Source of the DNA: Crambe crambe
Lineage: Eukaryota; Porifera; Demospongiae; Poecilosclerida; Crambeidae
Length of the DNA stretch: 64,000 nucleotides
Direction of reading: 5' to 3'
Assembly: GCA_963924555.1 (NCBI GenBank)
Contig: OZ004585.1
Span: forward strand, 6,953,556 to 7,017,555
Shown here: piece after piece, positions 1 to 12,500 of the stretch
How positions within the stretch are numbered: position 1 is the first letter of the stretch
Layout of the letters: each line of letters starts with the position of its first letter
Position numbers and translations under genes: made by a program
Notes under the pieces: model-generated
Database searches by the model: none
The model's input: only the letters and a program-made list of their open reading frames with translations
Told to the model about the DNA's origin: nothing

Positions 1-727
1 TAGGGATGACAAAAAACAGTGTACAAAAAAATAAAGAAACAAGGGAAGAAATTGTGGAAAGAAAAAGGTTTGACTTATTATCATCCCTACATCAAGCCTA
101 TGAATGGAATTATTGTCGCTAATTGACATCTACCATAATAGCTACTGGCATCTGACTATAATATTGAAACCTCCCTAATAGTAGAATATTAGAGGCTCTC
201 CTCTTTCAGAAGTGAAAATCTATTAGCAGTCACTCTTAGCATGCTTTAGGTTGTTGAGACTGTCCTTTCAGTACCCTTTATCAGAGGTTAAATTGTGAGC
301 ACCAAGTACATGCAGTGAAATGAGTAGCTACATTCAATTGTACCAGTGAATTAAATGAATCATGAATTATGCAATTGTCCATAGTTATGCAGCCTTTTTG
401 GTAATGAAAACAATTTAGTGTGAAAATTGAATGAATCAATGGGAAGGTGGGATGACTGTACGTATACACTCCATGTAATCAGAGCATAGATAAGACATTA
501 TTGTACAGGAAGAGAAGGTGGAAAGGTAGGGGAAGAGTATAATAGTCTAAGTAACTATAGCTAGCTACATACAATAATTCCATTCATAGGCTTGATGTAG
601 GGATGATAATAAGTCAAACCTTTTTCTTTCCACAATTTCTTCCCTTGTTTCTTTATTTTTTTGTACACTGTTTTTTGTCATCCCTACATCACCTTTCATT
701 TTTTTTAAATGTTTTTTTCCCTTACTT
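1..727. mobile_element. MITE with long terminal inverted repeats, left tip cut by window edge
   Basis: Bases 1-116 reappear as their reverse complement at about 573-688, giving arms of about 115 bases around a 450-base core with no credible gene. On the right the element seems to run on to about 727, where the terminal string TTTTTTCCCTTACTTGTA matches the ends of hairpin MITEs at 37.8, 41.3 and 42.6 kb. Its left counterpart lies before the window. The internal arm sequence differs from those other MITEs, so this is a separate subfamily sharing only the tips. It lies just before the first visible exon of the ZU5 gene, presumably in an intron. Confidence 0.8.
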
Positions 728-769
728 GTATATATATGCTTGATCAGTTTTGAATAATCTGTCTAACAG

Positions 770-942
770 ATATTACTTCTGATGCCACAAGGAAACGAAT
801 TTTCTCTCACCTACCAGCAAAGGTGTGTTTCTACTTGGTACTTGGTATTCAGTGGCCCGAAAAACGTTTGAAATACTCAATCCCTCCTTCTAATTATGGT
901 TCCTTGGACCTCCATAAAAATGTAAAAAAAAATTTTAACCCA

Positions 943-974
<32 letters not shown>

Positions 975-3900
975 AAGAAAAAATTATGTATAAAAAGTGG
1001 AGAAGTACCCAAATTTGACTTTGTCCATGCACACTTTAGTTTATGCCACTAGCTAGCTATAGCTTATCTTGAGAACTGACTTTTGTTTTGAACTCAGAAG
1101 AAATAGTTGTTGTTGTTTATTTTTGTTTATTTGTTGTTGTTTTTGTTGTTGTTGTTTTTTGGTTTATTAAAAAGTGATAAGCATGCATGAAATGTACATG
1201 GTAACAGTAGATCAAGAATCATGGGAACTACAGTTTCTTTGTAGCTATAGCTAGAAGACTCAGTACTGAGAAAGCATGTTTTTGTTTGTTTAATTATTAT
1301 TTGTTGTTATTTTTGTTGTTGTTTTTGAGTAAACTAGATGCTAAATATTATAGAATATATATGTACGTAGATGTAGCACAGCTGAATCTTTTTTCCAGCT
1401 TGTGCCTTTATGAAGAACTTGATGATTAAAAACCTGAAGAATCATAAAAAGTGCTCTTCCAGTCTCCTGCATGATAACAATGTGAATACAAGGTAGCTAT
1501 AAGCAGTCATGGCAGCTTGAGAAAATCCAGTTTCATAGTGGTATTCAATCCTATGGAGGGTACATCTTAGGTTTCTAGTTATTGTTCCTTAGAGTGGTGA
1601 AAAATTTTCTACTCTATAAGAAGAATTGTTAAATTTCCGCTCTATAAAGTAGGACCAATGCACCTTATTATAATGTCGCAAAGAAGCAGTTGCATTATTG
1701 TTTTTCTACTTGGTATTTAATTTTTTTCTTCACTGTAGCCACTAACAGATGATGGAGGGCATGAATCATGGTCTCAGCCAAGTAAGTACTTGATCAACGT
1801 GGGCCATAGACCAAATTAATAGACAAACAATAGTCTTGCTGTGCACTTGCACAAAGTAACTACTGATTCGACCAATCAACAATTTGCATGTTTAGTTCTG
1901 TACAGAGATGAGAAAATTCCTGGAGTGGTTCTTGTTAAAGATCAAAGAATTCTTGAGAAGATCTCAAGTGCAGGAAAGAAGATTGACCATGAAAGTGATG
2001 CTGGAATAAGTATTGACATTCCTGAAGGCTCTATCTCACCTGATGAATCAGTGGACCTGTTGATTCAGCCCAGCTTCAGTGGATCCTTCAAAATACCTGA
2101 AGATATGGTGCCAGCTAGTCCAGCCTATCTCATAGAAACAAGCAAGCGGATTGTATTGAAAAAACCCCTCACAATGAGAATGCAACACTCTGCTAAACTT
2201 AAGACTGAAGAAGATTGTAAGAATATTGTGTTCTTGAGGGCTAGTTCTGATCCAGAGTACAGGGGATCCGATCCAGTTTATGTCTTCAGGAAAGTAGAGG
2301 GAGCTAGAGGAACGTTTAATGAAGGAAGTCAATTTGGTGAAGTAGCACTTACACATTTCAGTTGGTGGATGGCATTTATAAGACTTTTCGGAATAATTGG
2401 AGGTATTTATAGCAACGATTGTTTCTTCTAAATAGCTTGTAAATATGCTCTGTAGGTGAAAATCTGTATTCTGCAAGATTATATAACTCATTGAATGCTG
2501 CAGCTGAAGTCTCTGCTGTATTTTGTATGTGTCCTCATCACACAATTTATACTCAGGTAGGTAGAACCATATAGCATCTTAGCATCCCACTTGTTTTAGT
2601 TAGAGCATTTTACGTTATGCATGGTTCAGTTTTGTGATAAGAGCATCCCTGAAGATTACTTTGGATTATCAACGAGACCTACTGTTCATAATACATTGGC
2701 TATATCAAGTGATGCAGTTGCTCTTAAAACTCAGAATACGACAAAATGTATAATGGATAAGTCAGAAGTAAGTTTACTTACTTATACATAATAGCCTGTA
2801 GCTATTATGAACTAAATCTCCTTCATCTGGTTTAGATTTCAAAAGTTGAAATCGACTATCCATTGATCAATAATCGTGAAGACCCTATAATGGTACCTGA
2901 CTACCCTCCCAGAATCAGTATCACTTGCACCACTGCTAGATCTGAGCCCCTGACACTGTCTACGGAGGGACTGGAAAAAGATTGCACTTTTACGATTATT
3001 CCTGCTGCAAGTATGTTTTTAATTTATGAGTGTGCACATACACTATAGCTACCATTCAAGCATTCTAATTTTTATTGCCTGTGGTTCTAGCTATTAGCTA
3101 TTTGGTGCTTATCGTTCGTTTGTTTGTTTGTTTGTTTATTTGTTTGCTCCCAAATATCAACCTAATGACATTAATGAAATCTGTGAGACATTTTAATTTC
3201 TAACTCAGACATGGTTATAGCTAGCATCTTGGTAGGCTACTGGCACTTTGAACATGCATAAAGCTTATGCTTTGTAAAGCTACAGCTAAAGCAACAAATT
3301 TTTGATTTTCACAGGGATGAGTGGACTCAATGCATATGACAATGAAGCATTACCAATCAAACCGAGTAAGTTTAGTGTGATTATTACTAGATAGCTAGCT
3401 AATAGCAAGATTAAATTCTAAAGAGTGCACACTATTTGGGGGGGGGGGGGGGGGGGGGCTGGGGGAAGCTAAAGGACTTAGCTACCTTAAGAATTGAGAG
3501 GCTCATACTTTGCTCTAAAAAATGGTATCACTTCAGATTAGTATTAAATAGTAGTCTTGCAAGCCCACTCACCCGCACATGCAAAGGGAAAAAAAAACAG
3601 TGGCAGATCTAGGAATGGGCCCAGCCCCCCCCAGCTATAACAAGAATGTGGCTTGCATGCATGCAAGCTACAAACGATGTCACTGATGTCAGCTGCTCTG
3701 CAATTACAAGTCACATTTTCATATCCGTGCGCAGATGCATTTTGGCTAAAAAGTGGGTGTGGTTGGACAAAAGTGGGCGTGGTCAGACAAAAACTTTTTC
3801 GCACGCAAGCGCACGGATATAGGCTCCCTATATCTGTAATTCCTAGATCCGCCCCTGAAAAGGGGTCTGGTCAAACTGCATAGAAGGCTTTGTTAGCATT

Positions 3901-5880
3901 ATGATTGGTGAGTGAAGCAAGATTGAGATTCGATACCTATGTCACATTTAATATGCATGCGCATACATTTGTTTGACAAATGAAACATGCACACAACACT
4001 TAGCAACAAACAGCTAGAGTTTATTGCTTTCCACAGCATTTTGTCATAGAGGTGTTAGGCTATCTAAGTGGATTGTAGGCACTTGTCTTTCTAAGTACTT
4101 GTGCAAGTATTATATAGCTCAGCCTCCTGTCTAGCCTAAGAAGTTAAAGAGTACAAATCACCAACTGCTTCGCTCACCAATTGAATACATATGTTACACA
4201 AACATACCCCATGAAAATCGTGGCGGACATGTGCAGTATCATTGAGTATCACCATAACATCACTAAGAATTGTCTCGATGCACGCGGAATTTTCCAACGA
4301 TGGATAAGTCTTGCAGCTTGTCCAGCAGTATAGAGCTAGTCTTGTGTAGCCAGACCCAACTGGGTCTGGCTATACGTGAGACTAGTAGCTATAGTGAGCC
4401 CCTGTCAAGCAATCATAGGAGGAGCTTGTATGGCCCAGGATGTGGCACAACTAAAATGGTCCTTCAGAAGTTGAGTTGACATCTGCAATGAATGGTGCCT
4501 TCCAATTCTCCAAGATTCTAATGCTCTTCTGCGCTGCAGTTGTCAATTGAGCCTTAACAATATCAGCAAGCTGGAGAAGAAGATTGATGATCTCAAGACT
4601 AAAGTCATTTGCTTTAAAATTTCCAGCTTATAAGCTTACGTTCAAAAATATACCTATCTACACTATACAACCCTTACTTCTTTAGTATGATTGTAGTAAT
4701 TAGCTGAGTATTAAGAGTGTCTGTAAGAGCAGAAACATTAAATATTTACATTACTTGGTATATAATGTTGATATTTGCATGCAGCTGATCGATGACTCTA
4801 AGAACATGAATGCTATGTATAATTGCATGATTAATTTTACCATCACACATTTTTGCATAATATTAAGTACATGTGCATGCAATTTGTACCAGTCCCTTTC
4901 ACCATATATATAAGAGGGTTCACGAAATTGGGCTGTTCAACTGTTCAACTGAGGTGCATGTACATGCAGCACATAATTTCTCAACTGCATGCATGATATT
5001 TTTGACTTTAATGTTCAGAATATGCTATATCTGACCAGACTAGTGTAGAGGATGAAGCTAATAAGGATGAAGCTAGTAAGGATGGAGCCAGTAAGGATGG
5101 AGCTAGTAAGGATGGAGCTAGTAAGGATGGAGCTAGTAAGGATGGAGCTAGTAAGGATGGAGCTAGTAAAGATGGAGCTAGTAAGGATGGAGCTAGTAAT
5201 TGGAAGATTGAAGGTGTGGGAGCTACCATACACGACAATTAGCTAAGACCATCACTGTATTAGAATTGGTGCATGGTGAAACCCCTCAATATTTTATTGC
5301 ATACCCTTTAACATGAAGCCTCAGAAGTCATATTTAAGTCACCTTGCAGGGTTATAGCCAGGATGAATACAAAGAGTGGGGTGTTAGGCAATAAGGGGAT
5401 TAATACTAATTCAATAACAATAGGGTGTGGGAAGGGAGAGATAGAGTGGGGAGCACCACTCTTCCACTCTTTGGCTAAAACACTGCCTTGGCTTTCTTTC
5501 ATGCTAATTCACCAATTGCAGCGTCACTTCACCTTATATTTCTCAGCCAGTGCTTCTTTTTTTCTTCAGATAAAACCAGCCTACCCCTGGATGCCAACAA
5601 AGTTATTAGGTTCCTAAAAGAAAAAGATTTCCCTGCTAGCAAAGCTAAAGAGCTGGGTGTGTGTCTGGACGTACCACAGGGACGATTTTCTACTTTTGAA
5701 ACAAACCATCCCAATAATGCTGATAGAGTTTTAATTGATGTCATCACTTACTGGATTGATAACAAAGAAGCTTCATGGGACAAACTTGCTACTGCTCTGG
5801 AAGAATGTGATCATGCAATGATGGCAAAGAAGATACAAAGTAAGCTTAACTTTAACGAGCACACTTTAAAAAAACTGTAA
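770..5880 (+). CDS. ZU5-UPA-Death domain adaptor protein (5' end outside the window)
   Basis: Nine exons join with matching phases: 770-822, 1739-1781, 1857-2402, 2456-2556, 2630-2767, 2836-3010, 3315-3365, 5019-5213 and 5570-5880. The first begins in phase 1, so at least one exon lies upstream. Exon 1857-2402 encodes a ZU5-type beta domain (key strings ISIDIPEGS, PASPAYLIETS, SDPEYRGSDPVYVFRK). The next exons look like the UPA domain that follows ZU5 in UNC5, PIDD and ankyrins. Exon 5019-5213 is a KDGAS pentapeptide linker. The last exon is a Death domain (FPASKAKELGVCLDVPQG, then VITYWIDN and SWDKLATALEE). ZU5-UPA-Death modules act in the cytoplasm as signalling adaptors in apoptosis or innate immunity; no enzyme domain is seen. 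Two alternatives exist: failure to splice at 5213 ends the protein at a TAG near 5239 without the Death domain, and a possible 3' intron after AAGATACAAA (donor about 5840, acceptor about 5893) would change the tail. Confidence 0.85.
938..978 (+). repeat. Poly-A tract in intron
   Basis: An A-rich homopolymer run with two or three G interruptions lies in the intron between the exons ending at 822 and starting at 1739. The rest of this intron holds TTG-rich simple sequence (about 1105-1160 and 1280-1325) and no recognisable gene. Confidence 0.8.
3436..3460 (+). repeat. Poly-G run
   Basis: An uninterrupted run of more than 20 G lies in the 1.65-kb intron of the ZU5 gene. Runs like this are unstable and could form G-quadruplex; the length may also be an assembly estimate. 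Confidence 0.85.
3598..3857. mobile_element. Non-autonomous hAT-like element
   Basis: The left end CAGTGGCAGATCTAGGAAT and the reverse complement of the right end, CAGGGGCGGATCTAGGAAT, form a 19-base terminal inverted repeat. CAGGGGCGGATC-type ends are typical of hAT transposons. The 260-base interior has no transposase. Flanks are A/G-rich on both sides and a clean 8-base duplication cannot be shown. It sits in the ZU5 gene intron. Confidence 0.75.
3950..4210 (+). repeat. Dispersed repeat R1, single diverged copy
   Basis: This stretch matches the tandem repeat at 58,978-61,135. Shared strings include CACAGCATTTTGTCATAGAG, CTAAGTGGATTGTAGGC and CACCAACTGCTTCGCTCACC. It is more diverged than the 59-61 kb copies and carries small indels. 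No terminal structure or tRNA-like promoter was recognised, so the class is unknown. Confidence 0.75.
4334..4384. mobile_element. Short palindrome with TAGTCT ends
   Basis: A 51-base near-perfect hairpin runs from CTAGTCTTGTGTAGCCAGAC to its complement ending GAGACTAG. The outer TAGTCT/AGACTA matches the tips of the 9-bp TSD transposon family at 29.4, 52.8 and 54.2 kb, so this may be a collapsed pair of tips. No target duplication is visible. Confidence 0.5.
5052..5200 (+). repeat. 15-bp coding minisatellite (KDGAS linker)
   Basis: About ten tandem copies of a 15-base unit (AAGGATGGAGCTAGT and variants) lie inside a coding exon of the ZU5-Death gene. Each copy adds one Lys-Asp-Gly-Ala-Ser pentapeptide between UPA and Death domain. 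Copy number change keeps the frame, so linker length is free to vary. All other frames are open too, giving spurious ORFs on both strands. Confidence 0.9.
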
Positions 5881-6039
5881 TGTTCATTCTAGGTAGAGAC
5901 AAAGATGTGAATAACGGTGGCCAATATTTTTTACAAGTAGCTACATACATAGGAATGCACAATGTGTACTTAGATAAACCACCATACAACTGATTTGCCA
6001 AAGAAATTATCAATCAAGCTTGCTTAGCAGACACTTAAT

Positions 6040-6045
6040 AATAAA
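6040..6045 (+). terminator. Candidate poly(A) signal of the ZU5-Death gene
   Basis: AATAAA lies 160 bases after the Death-domain stop codon on the same strand. It is the first canonical signal downstream of that stop. Confidence 0.5.
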
Positions 6046-7075
6046 CGAGTAGCGGTGGTTCAATTAGCATTTGGGGTGGTAGCTAAAATTTAATCATGTT
6101 GGCCTTATCCATAAAAGCTGTGCATTGTTTCTATTTAATCTTTGAGGCCTACATTGTGAGGTACATACTTTCCATATGGAGCATATCAAATTACTATACT
6201 ACAATTTAGGTGTTTATGTATTAGCATACGGCTATAGCCAGCTAATGACTTTGTTGATCCTTATAGGACACTATACTGTGGCCTGCTCCCATGATGATGC
6301 TCATACCCCCTCCTCCTAGTCCTCTTGTCCCTCACAAGACTCTTCCACTCACCACAGACTTATCTGCAGATTTTTTAAATTTCTATAGATATAGATTTTA
6401 TAGATTTTATAGATTTTTATAGCTTTTGGTATGTCAAAGATTTCCTGAGTCAGCATAATTATTATGACAGTCATCAAGTGAAAAAATTGTATGGTATTAT
6501 AATATTATTCCATGCACCTAGTACATTAATTTTAGACCAGTAGTACTTTTACTGGCATAAAGTCCTCCCCCAGGGGATATAGGACTATAGCTAGCTATAA
6601 AGTCGTCCCCATGGCTAAATAATTAAGTCCTCTTTCCCTTGGCACAGTGCAGGTCCAAGCATGTGCACTCCAGGCATGTGCCTCCCCATCAGCTACTAGT
6701 TTCTTTTTACCTGTATCAAAGCAGTCCAGGGAAGAGTGTGATCAGGAAACATCTACAGATCTTCAGGAAGTAGCTAATGTTTAGTCCAACTGCACCAGCT
6801 TCCGATCATACTACTAAGGTAGCATCAGCTATACCTGATCAGGTAAAGTATTCCATCATCAAAGAAAGAAAGCCTTCCCTGCAAGTCAATATTCCTATAG
6901 TACTCTTCAAGAAGTTGTGGGACTTACCAAAGACAATGCAGCCATGAGAGGTTTATACGTTCCCTTTTTGGCTTACTCAAGTTCTACAGAGGGCCTGTAT
7001 TGTCTAGCATGTGTCCTTTTTCCTACTAGCTAGCACTTTGAAAATAAAGCCTCTCACCAATACCTATAACAAAAC
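6046..7075. other. Intergenic, no gene seen
   Basis: No exon with credible splice sites or protein similarity was found. There is a small simple repeat of TTTATAGA units near 6385-6425. The 3' part grades into the decayed transposase that follows. Confidence 0.5.
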
Positions 7076-7079
7076 AAAC

Positions 7080-7985
7080 TGGAAAGATACACTTTGCAGC
7101 ACATGCTCACCCTACGTAAAGCATTTGTCTCAACCATGGAAAATCCCAATCTCAGGGTAGACCTGGCTCTAACAACTGAGAGTCAGCAACTAGTAACAAG
7201 AAACTGCACCATCCTTATGTCATGGTAGGCAAGGAATTGCACTTAGAGGCCACAGGGATGATTTAACGGGAAATTTCGTGCACTAATTGATTTCTGAACT
7301 GATGTTATTTTAAAGGATTTCTTGAAGAAGAAGAGTGCAAGAATAAAACCTATCTTTCGAAAACATCCTCCTTGACTTTATTGGTGAAAATTATAACAGA
7401 AGTAAAAGCTAACAGGTTGGAAGCTGATGAGGTGACTGACACCAGTGGCTAGGAACAACTTGGACTAGCTCTTCGCTATGTAAAGAACAATGAGCCTGTA
7501 GAGAGGATTGCTTGTGAAAATGTTGGTGGAGCTGACATCTGCAAAAAAAAAAAAAAAAAAAAAAAAAAGAAATAGCTACTTGTCTGATGATGCTCTGGAA
7601 TTGATCCTCAGCACTGTGGAGCTCAAGGTTATGATGGAGCTGGCAGCATGTTAGGTCATCTGAATGGTTGTAGAGCAAAGTTTCAAGAATCAGTACCTAG
7701 AGCCTCATACCAGTCATTGGCTACAGTAAACTTGGCACTTTCAAAAATTTGTGTAGTTCCTAGTATTCAGCATGGCTAATGCTAGCAAATCTAAAAGTTT
7801 TTTGGGGTGTCTATTTTCAAGTAGCTAGCTATTCTCCAAACGACAACAGATTAGAGGATGCAGTTATGAAAATTAACAAAAGAAGAGAAAGTGCAGGAGT
7901 CAAGAAAGTTTCTTCCACCAAAGTGAAGATTATGTGTGAGACACGTTGGGTGGAACGATACACTGTGTTGGCACCTCTGTATTAG
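7080..7985 (+). pseudogene. Decayed hAT-family transposase
   Basis: Fragments in different frames resemble, in order, the core of hAT transposases of the THAP/ZMYM-associated type. They are a stretch ending NKTYLSKT near 7350, then ADEVTDTSG and EQLGLALRYV (7420-7480), then GYDGAGSMLGHLNGCRAKFQ (about 7630-7685), then TKVKIMCETRWVERYTVL (about 7920-7970). The GYDGA..M.G and CETRWVERH-like motifs are hallmarks of this group. In-frame stops, frameshifts and a 28-base A run at 7541-7568 break it. No flanking TIRs were identified. Confidence 0.75.
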
Positions 7986-7989
7986 CTAC

Positions 7990-8400
7990 ACCATGTCCCA
8001 ATATCATCAAACCTGTGTGATCAGATCACCCCATGACCTCTCTATTAAGGCCATTCCATGATCCACCATGTCCTAACAAGTGTTATGCCTCCTATTAAGG
8101 CCACTTGGTCATCATTCCTGGTGGTCACAATAAGCAGGTATACTGTACCAAAAAAATGCAAAGGAATTTCTCTTTAGTACAGCAGAGCTGGTTCCTCCTC
8201 CCTTCTTCTCCCTCCACCCCTCCCTCTCTTCCTCCTCCCTCCCTCTTCCTCCATACCTTCCTCCCTTCCTCCTCCTTCTCCTCCTCCCCCTCTTCCCTCC
8301 CACCTCCTTCCCCTTCCTCCTCCCTTCCTCCCTCCTCCTCCCCTTTCACAGATGGTGGAACAAAGGAAAGTTCATCAGCGTAAGAACTTGCAAGAACAGA
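7990..8400 (+). repeat. Dispersed repeat ending in a CCTCCCT pyrimidine tract
   Basis: The segment shares ACCTGTGTGATCAGATCACC-like text, TAAGGCCACTTGGTCA and ATGCAAAGGAATTTCTCTTT with 25,810-26,140, same orientation. In both places the shared text is followed by a long C/T-only tract (here about 8194-8345). In both places TCTACAGCAAGGG follows later (8672 here, 26,127 there). The long ORFs across the tract on both strands are low-complexity artefacts. Confidence 0.7.
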
Positions 8401-9420
8401 TTCCCAGAGACAAGTATGGGACTCTATAGCATCACCTCATAATTATTTCATGTACTTGACTCTAGCTAATGCACCACACCACACAACATGCATGCTATTA
8501 TGAATCATCAGACTAATCAAGTATTTCTCAGCTGCTTCGTAACTGCCTCCAATGATATTAATTTTTTCATCGAACGGGAATTTATTCTCTTTTATTTTTT
8601 TTTGAACTTCATGTCCATCTTATTGCTTTAGCTGTATTTAAATTTTATTATTATTGGAGATTAGCTACCTCTACAGCAAGGGTATAGCTTAATTGTTTTT
8701 AACTGTACAGTAGCTATATTTTTCCTCTCACCTTATTCAGAAAGAAATCAATCATTACATTATTGTTAGCTACCTCCTAGATCCAGTAGAGGTCACGAAT
8801 TAGCAATTATCAGTACATAACTATATAGCTAGCTGCTAGCGTGTGTTGTGTAACCTCTTTGGCACATCCAAAAGGGACTTAATTTTCATCCTGCATTAGC
8901 TATAGCTATATATCACTGACTGTCAGCCAAAAAGCTTGCTAAGGTAGCTAATGCCATTCTTTTCTTGGCAGGTCCTAACAACTCCAGTTGATTGGCCGGG
9001 ACTATAGTCTTCATTTTTTTTTTGGCTATAAATAATGGCTAGCTATATGATAATTGCATTCTGATCCCTGTAGGTATGATTTCATTGCAGAAAATCTGTG
9101 GGGAAAAAAGTTGAACGAAACCACTTGGATTAGAAAAGCAAGTCCTAGTATTGTGTAGAAGTGATGGTGAAAGGTGAAGAACTGAAGATGCCAGTGAGTT
9201 AGCTAGCCTCTACATGTATAGAGTCACCATTGATTTCAATATTAACTCTGTATTATGGATACGTACATGACCTCCAACTTCAAACTATTAACACAATTTA
9301 TTATTGCTATCAAAGTTTGGGAGCAAACCCCACAATAGCCATCAGAAATCAGTGCATGGTATCCTGCACATAAAAATCATGAAGTCATGATGTAGCTGAA
9401 AATAGCACAATAGAAACATA
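8400..9420. other. Intergenic, no gene seen
   Basis: AT-rich sequence with many AGCTA runs. No exon, TIR or tandem array could be supported, apart from the short match to 26,127 at 8672. Confidence 0.5.
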
Positions 9421-9421
9421 G

Positions 9422-9427
9422 TTTATT
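9422..9427 (-). terminator. Candidate poly(A) signal of the RTX-sushi gene
   Basis: On the minus strand AATAAA lies about 95 bases after the stop codon at 9523, the expected range for a short 3' UTR. Confidence 0.6.
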
Positions 9428-9522
9428 AATAATGCAAACACACAGGTAGGAAGACTAAAAAGAACACAGGTATAGCTAATAGGAAGACTAAGAAGGAAGA
9501 CAGTTAGCATTCTTAATTTTAA

Positions 9523-12500
9523 TCAGTTAGCAATGAGGGTAGCAAAGCCACCTGACACTTTTCTGACCACAATATAACTTTGACTGAAGTAATAATACAC
9601 CGCGATATTTGCACCATCTCGAACAATATGTAGCATGACAGGTGACACACCATGACTCACAAGACGATCCCAGGTGGCATCAACTGTTCGCCTAGCATCA
9701 AGTCTGCAAGTAGTAGTAAACCAGCTGGTTGAACATTCTTCACGTCTGGCATATGCTTGCAAAAAGGTGTTTTCTAAGTTAGCATGTGGAGATGGTCTAG
9801 AATTAGCAATTTGTCGACCAACAACAATATTGTGGCCATAATGTCGGAAAAGATGGTAATAGGAACCTGCAACAGTGTGTTTTGGAAAACCAACAACTTC
9901 GTCATAAACAATGACTACCCAATCAACACCAGGATAGTTGTTACGAAGGTAGTCTCTAAGATGAATAGCAAGATTTTGATGGCTTCTAGATGGCCGACTT
10001 TCTCTCTCAATATCAGCTTTCCACTTTTCACCTTCAGAAACAAAACAATAGCAACAACAACAACAACAATAAAAAAGATATTTAGCTAGCTAATTCAGAC
10101 TGCAATTCACTTACCATCACATCTTGGGAGAGTTCCTGACCACTGACCATCTGAACCACATGTTAATGACGACGATCCTATCAAACCATAACCTGCATTA
10201 CAGCGGACAGTGCAACTCTGACCTTGGAATGATTTGAAACAGTTGGCTCCATTAGCAACATACAGTTCTTCGCAGCTCTTTCTGCAACTGATCCTGTGAT
10301 GACAAGACTTGTTTGTAGAAACAATACGATTTGAAGGGTAGGCGAGTGTAGTTGATATTGGGACAGCAGAACGATAGAGTGAAGATGTGTACCTGCTATA
10401 TCCAAGTGCTCTACAGGCAGTTGAGGCCGCGCTGCTATGTTCGATACAAACAATCTGATTGCCACTATGAGTGCTGATTGAAAGGACTCCTTCATAAACA
10501 TTCGGGCCATTTATAAGAGATAGTCTTCTGTAGCATTGGATGCGTCTGTAAATCGAAAGAGTATATAATATATTATATCGAACATTACCGGTCAAGTTCC
10601 TGCAGGCTAAAGAATAATACAGTGCATTTTGTGGAACTAGAGTATTCCTTAATGACGGAACTGCATATCGAATAAAAGCTACCACTGAATCTAAATATTC
10701 TGCTGGAGATAAAATAGAGATAATCAGTTTGCAATACATCTGAGTAGTATTCCAATCTCTTCCATTACACTGAAGCCGCACCCTCTCAGGCGAGACTGGG
10801 TCATCTTGGATGTAGTATCCAGCATTGCATGATAAATTCACTGTGTCCATGGTGTAATAATTCTGTCTAGCTGGACTGTAGCGACCATTAGGTTGAGGCA
10901 GTAGATTGGGACATCGATTAACATTGCAAACTGTTCCACCCAAAGGATACCAGTAAGCAGTCCTTCTACTCGACATGTATGTACATCTCTTCAATGCTGG
11001 ACCCTGGAGGCTGTATCCTGAGTTGCACTGATAAGACACCGCGTCATCCACGTGGAACACCTGAGCAGAGGAATTGATACTGCTGTGCTGAGGAGCTCTC
11101 ACGGTCAGTGCAGGACAGGTTGGCTTTTCAATACACCTCCTGATTGGTGGGTTCCACATATTATTTGTACGACATGTGCTGCTAAACTCAGTCACTCTAT
11201 AATGAACCCAATAATCACTGTGGCACCTCCATGTAACACTAGCTCCAAATTCGATGGGACCACTCAACCTTGTGGTGGTGGTAGAGGTGTGAGGGACAGA
11301 TGGAAGAGTGCAGGTTATGGCAGTACAGTGTGGCAGGAGCAATCGAGTGTCATTGCATGTGACTCTGTTGTTGCCTGTCAATCGATATCCACTCTCACAG
11401 CTCAAGCGTGCCACCCTTTGGACAGTATCAAATTCAGCAATCATCAAATGGGGAGGTAGATTCAATAAGTTGGAGCAATAATTGGATGTAGTTGAAGTGG
11501 TTAATGGTAATGTGCAATTGGATACCGTGTTAATTTCAGAGCAAATGGAAATATTGTATCCAGTGCTGGGATTTAACTCATATGTTGAGAACACTGTGTC
11601 ATGAGTCCTGAATTCAAAGCTGCGTCCTCCTGTTACTGTCCTTATTTTGATAATATACTGATAGTCTAGGACAAAAGGATCAGTTTCATTATCAGGACTC
11701 GTCCAGTGAAGGATAAAGCCATCAAAGAATCGGACAGCGACAGTAACATCAGCTGGAAGGCTTGGTAGAGTGGATGTGGAAACGAGTGGAGACATGGCTA
11801 CAATCAGGCCACAAGAGGACAAGGACACCGAAAAATGCTGTACTGTTCCCGATTTCAGACCTGTCCTCAATACTCTATGAGAAGATGAGAAAGGCAGTGT
11901 GAGATATGTTACATTGTTGGGCTGAACGTGCACAAGTTTGAAGCTCAATTGATCAAATGTAACAAGATATGACAGATTGTAATCAAATCTCAAAGCAATA
12001 TTACTCTGATGAAGATATTCGACTCGAAAGAAGCTTCCATTTTGAATCAGGTCTACAGCTGACTGGAGTTGATGACCATGTTCTTCAAAGTCAACTTCTG
12101 TTTTGAAGCTGTCCAGGAAGGAGAATACAATGTGTTGGTAGGTGTCGTTATGCAACCAGAATGGAAGAGTCACCATCAAAAATCCTTCATATGCAAGCAA
12201 CCGACTGAATGCTTCTGATGAATTCCTCACATCAAAGTTGATGTTTATCTGAAGCTCCATTCCAAGGAAGTGGTAGCAGACATTCTCCCACAGTGTCTTA
12301 TTCAATACGATTAGATCTGTGACTTCATCTGTGGCAAAGTTGTTGATAACTTTGTGACCAAACGCATCAGCAAGGAAGTATATATCTGTCCCTCTCCCAC
12401 CCTGCAGTAGATCATCTCCACCACCAGGAACAATGAAGTCATCTCCACCTTGACCCTTGATGACATTATCTTCATCGTTTCCAACAAGAGTGTCATCATA

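Noticed and set aside
2048..2545. Minus-strand 165-codon ORF
   Set aside because: Antisense shadow of the ZU5 exon, which has splice sites, phase continuity and domain similarity on the plus strand.
8105..8383. ORFs on both strands over a proline/serine or Glu/Arg/Gly-rich stretch
   Set aside because: Low-complexity pyrimidine tract that is part of a dispersed repeat also present at 26 kb.
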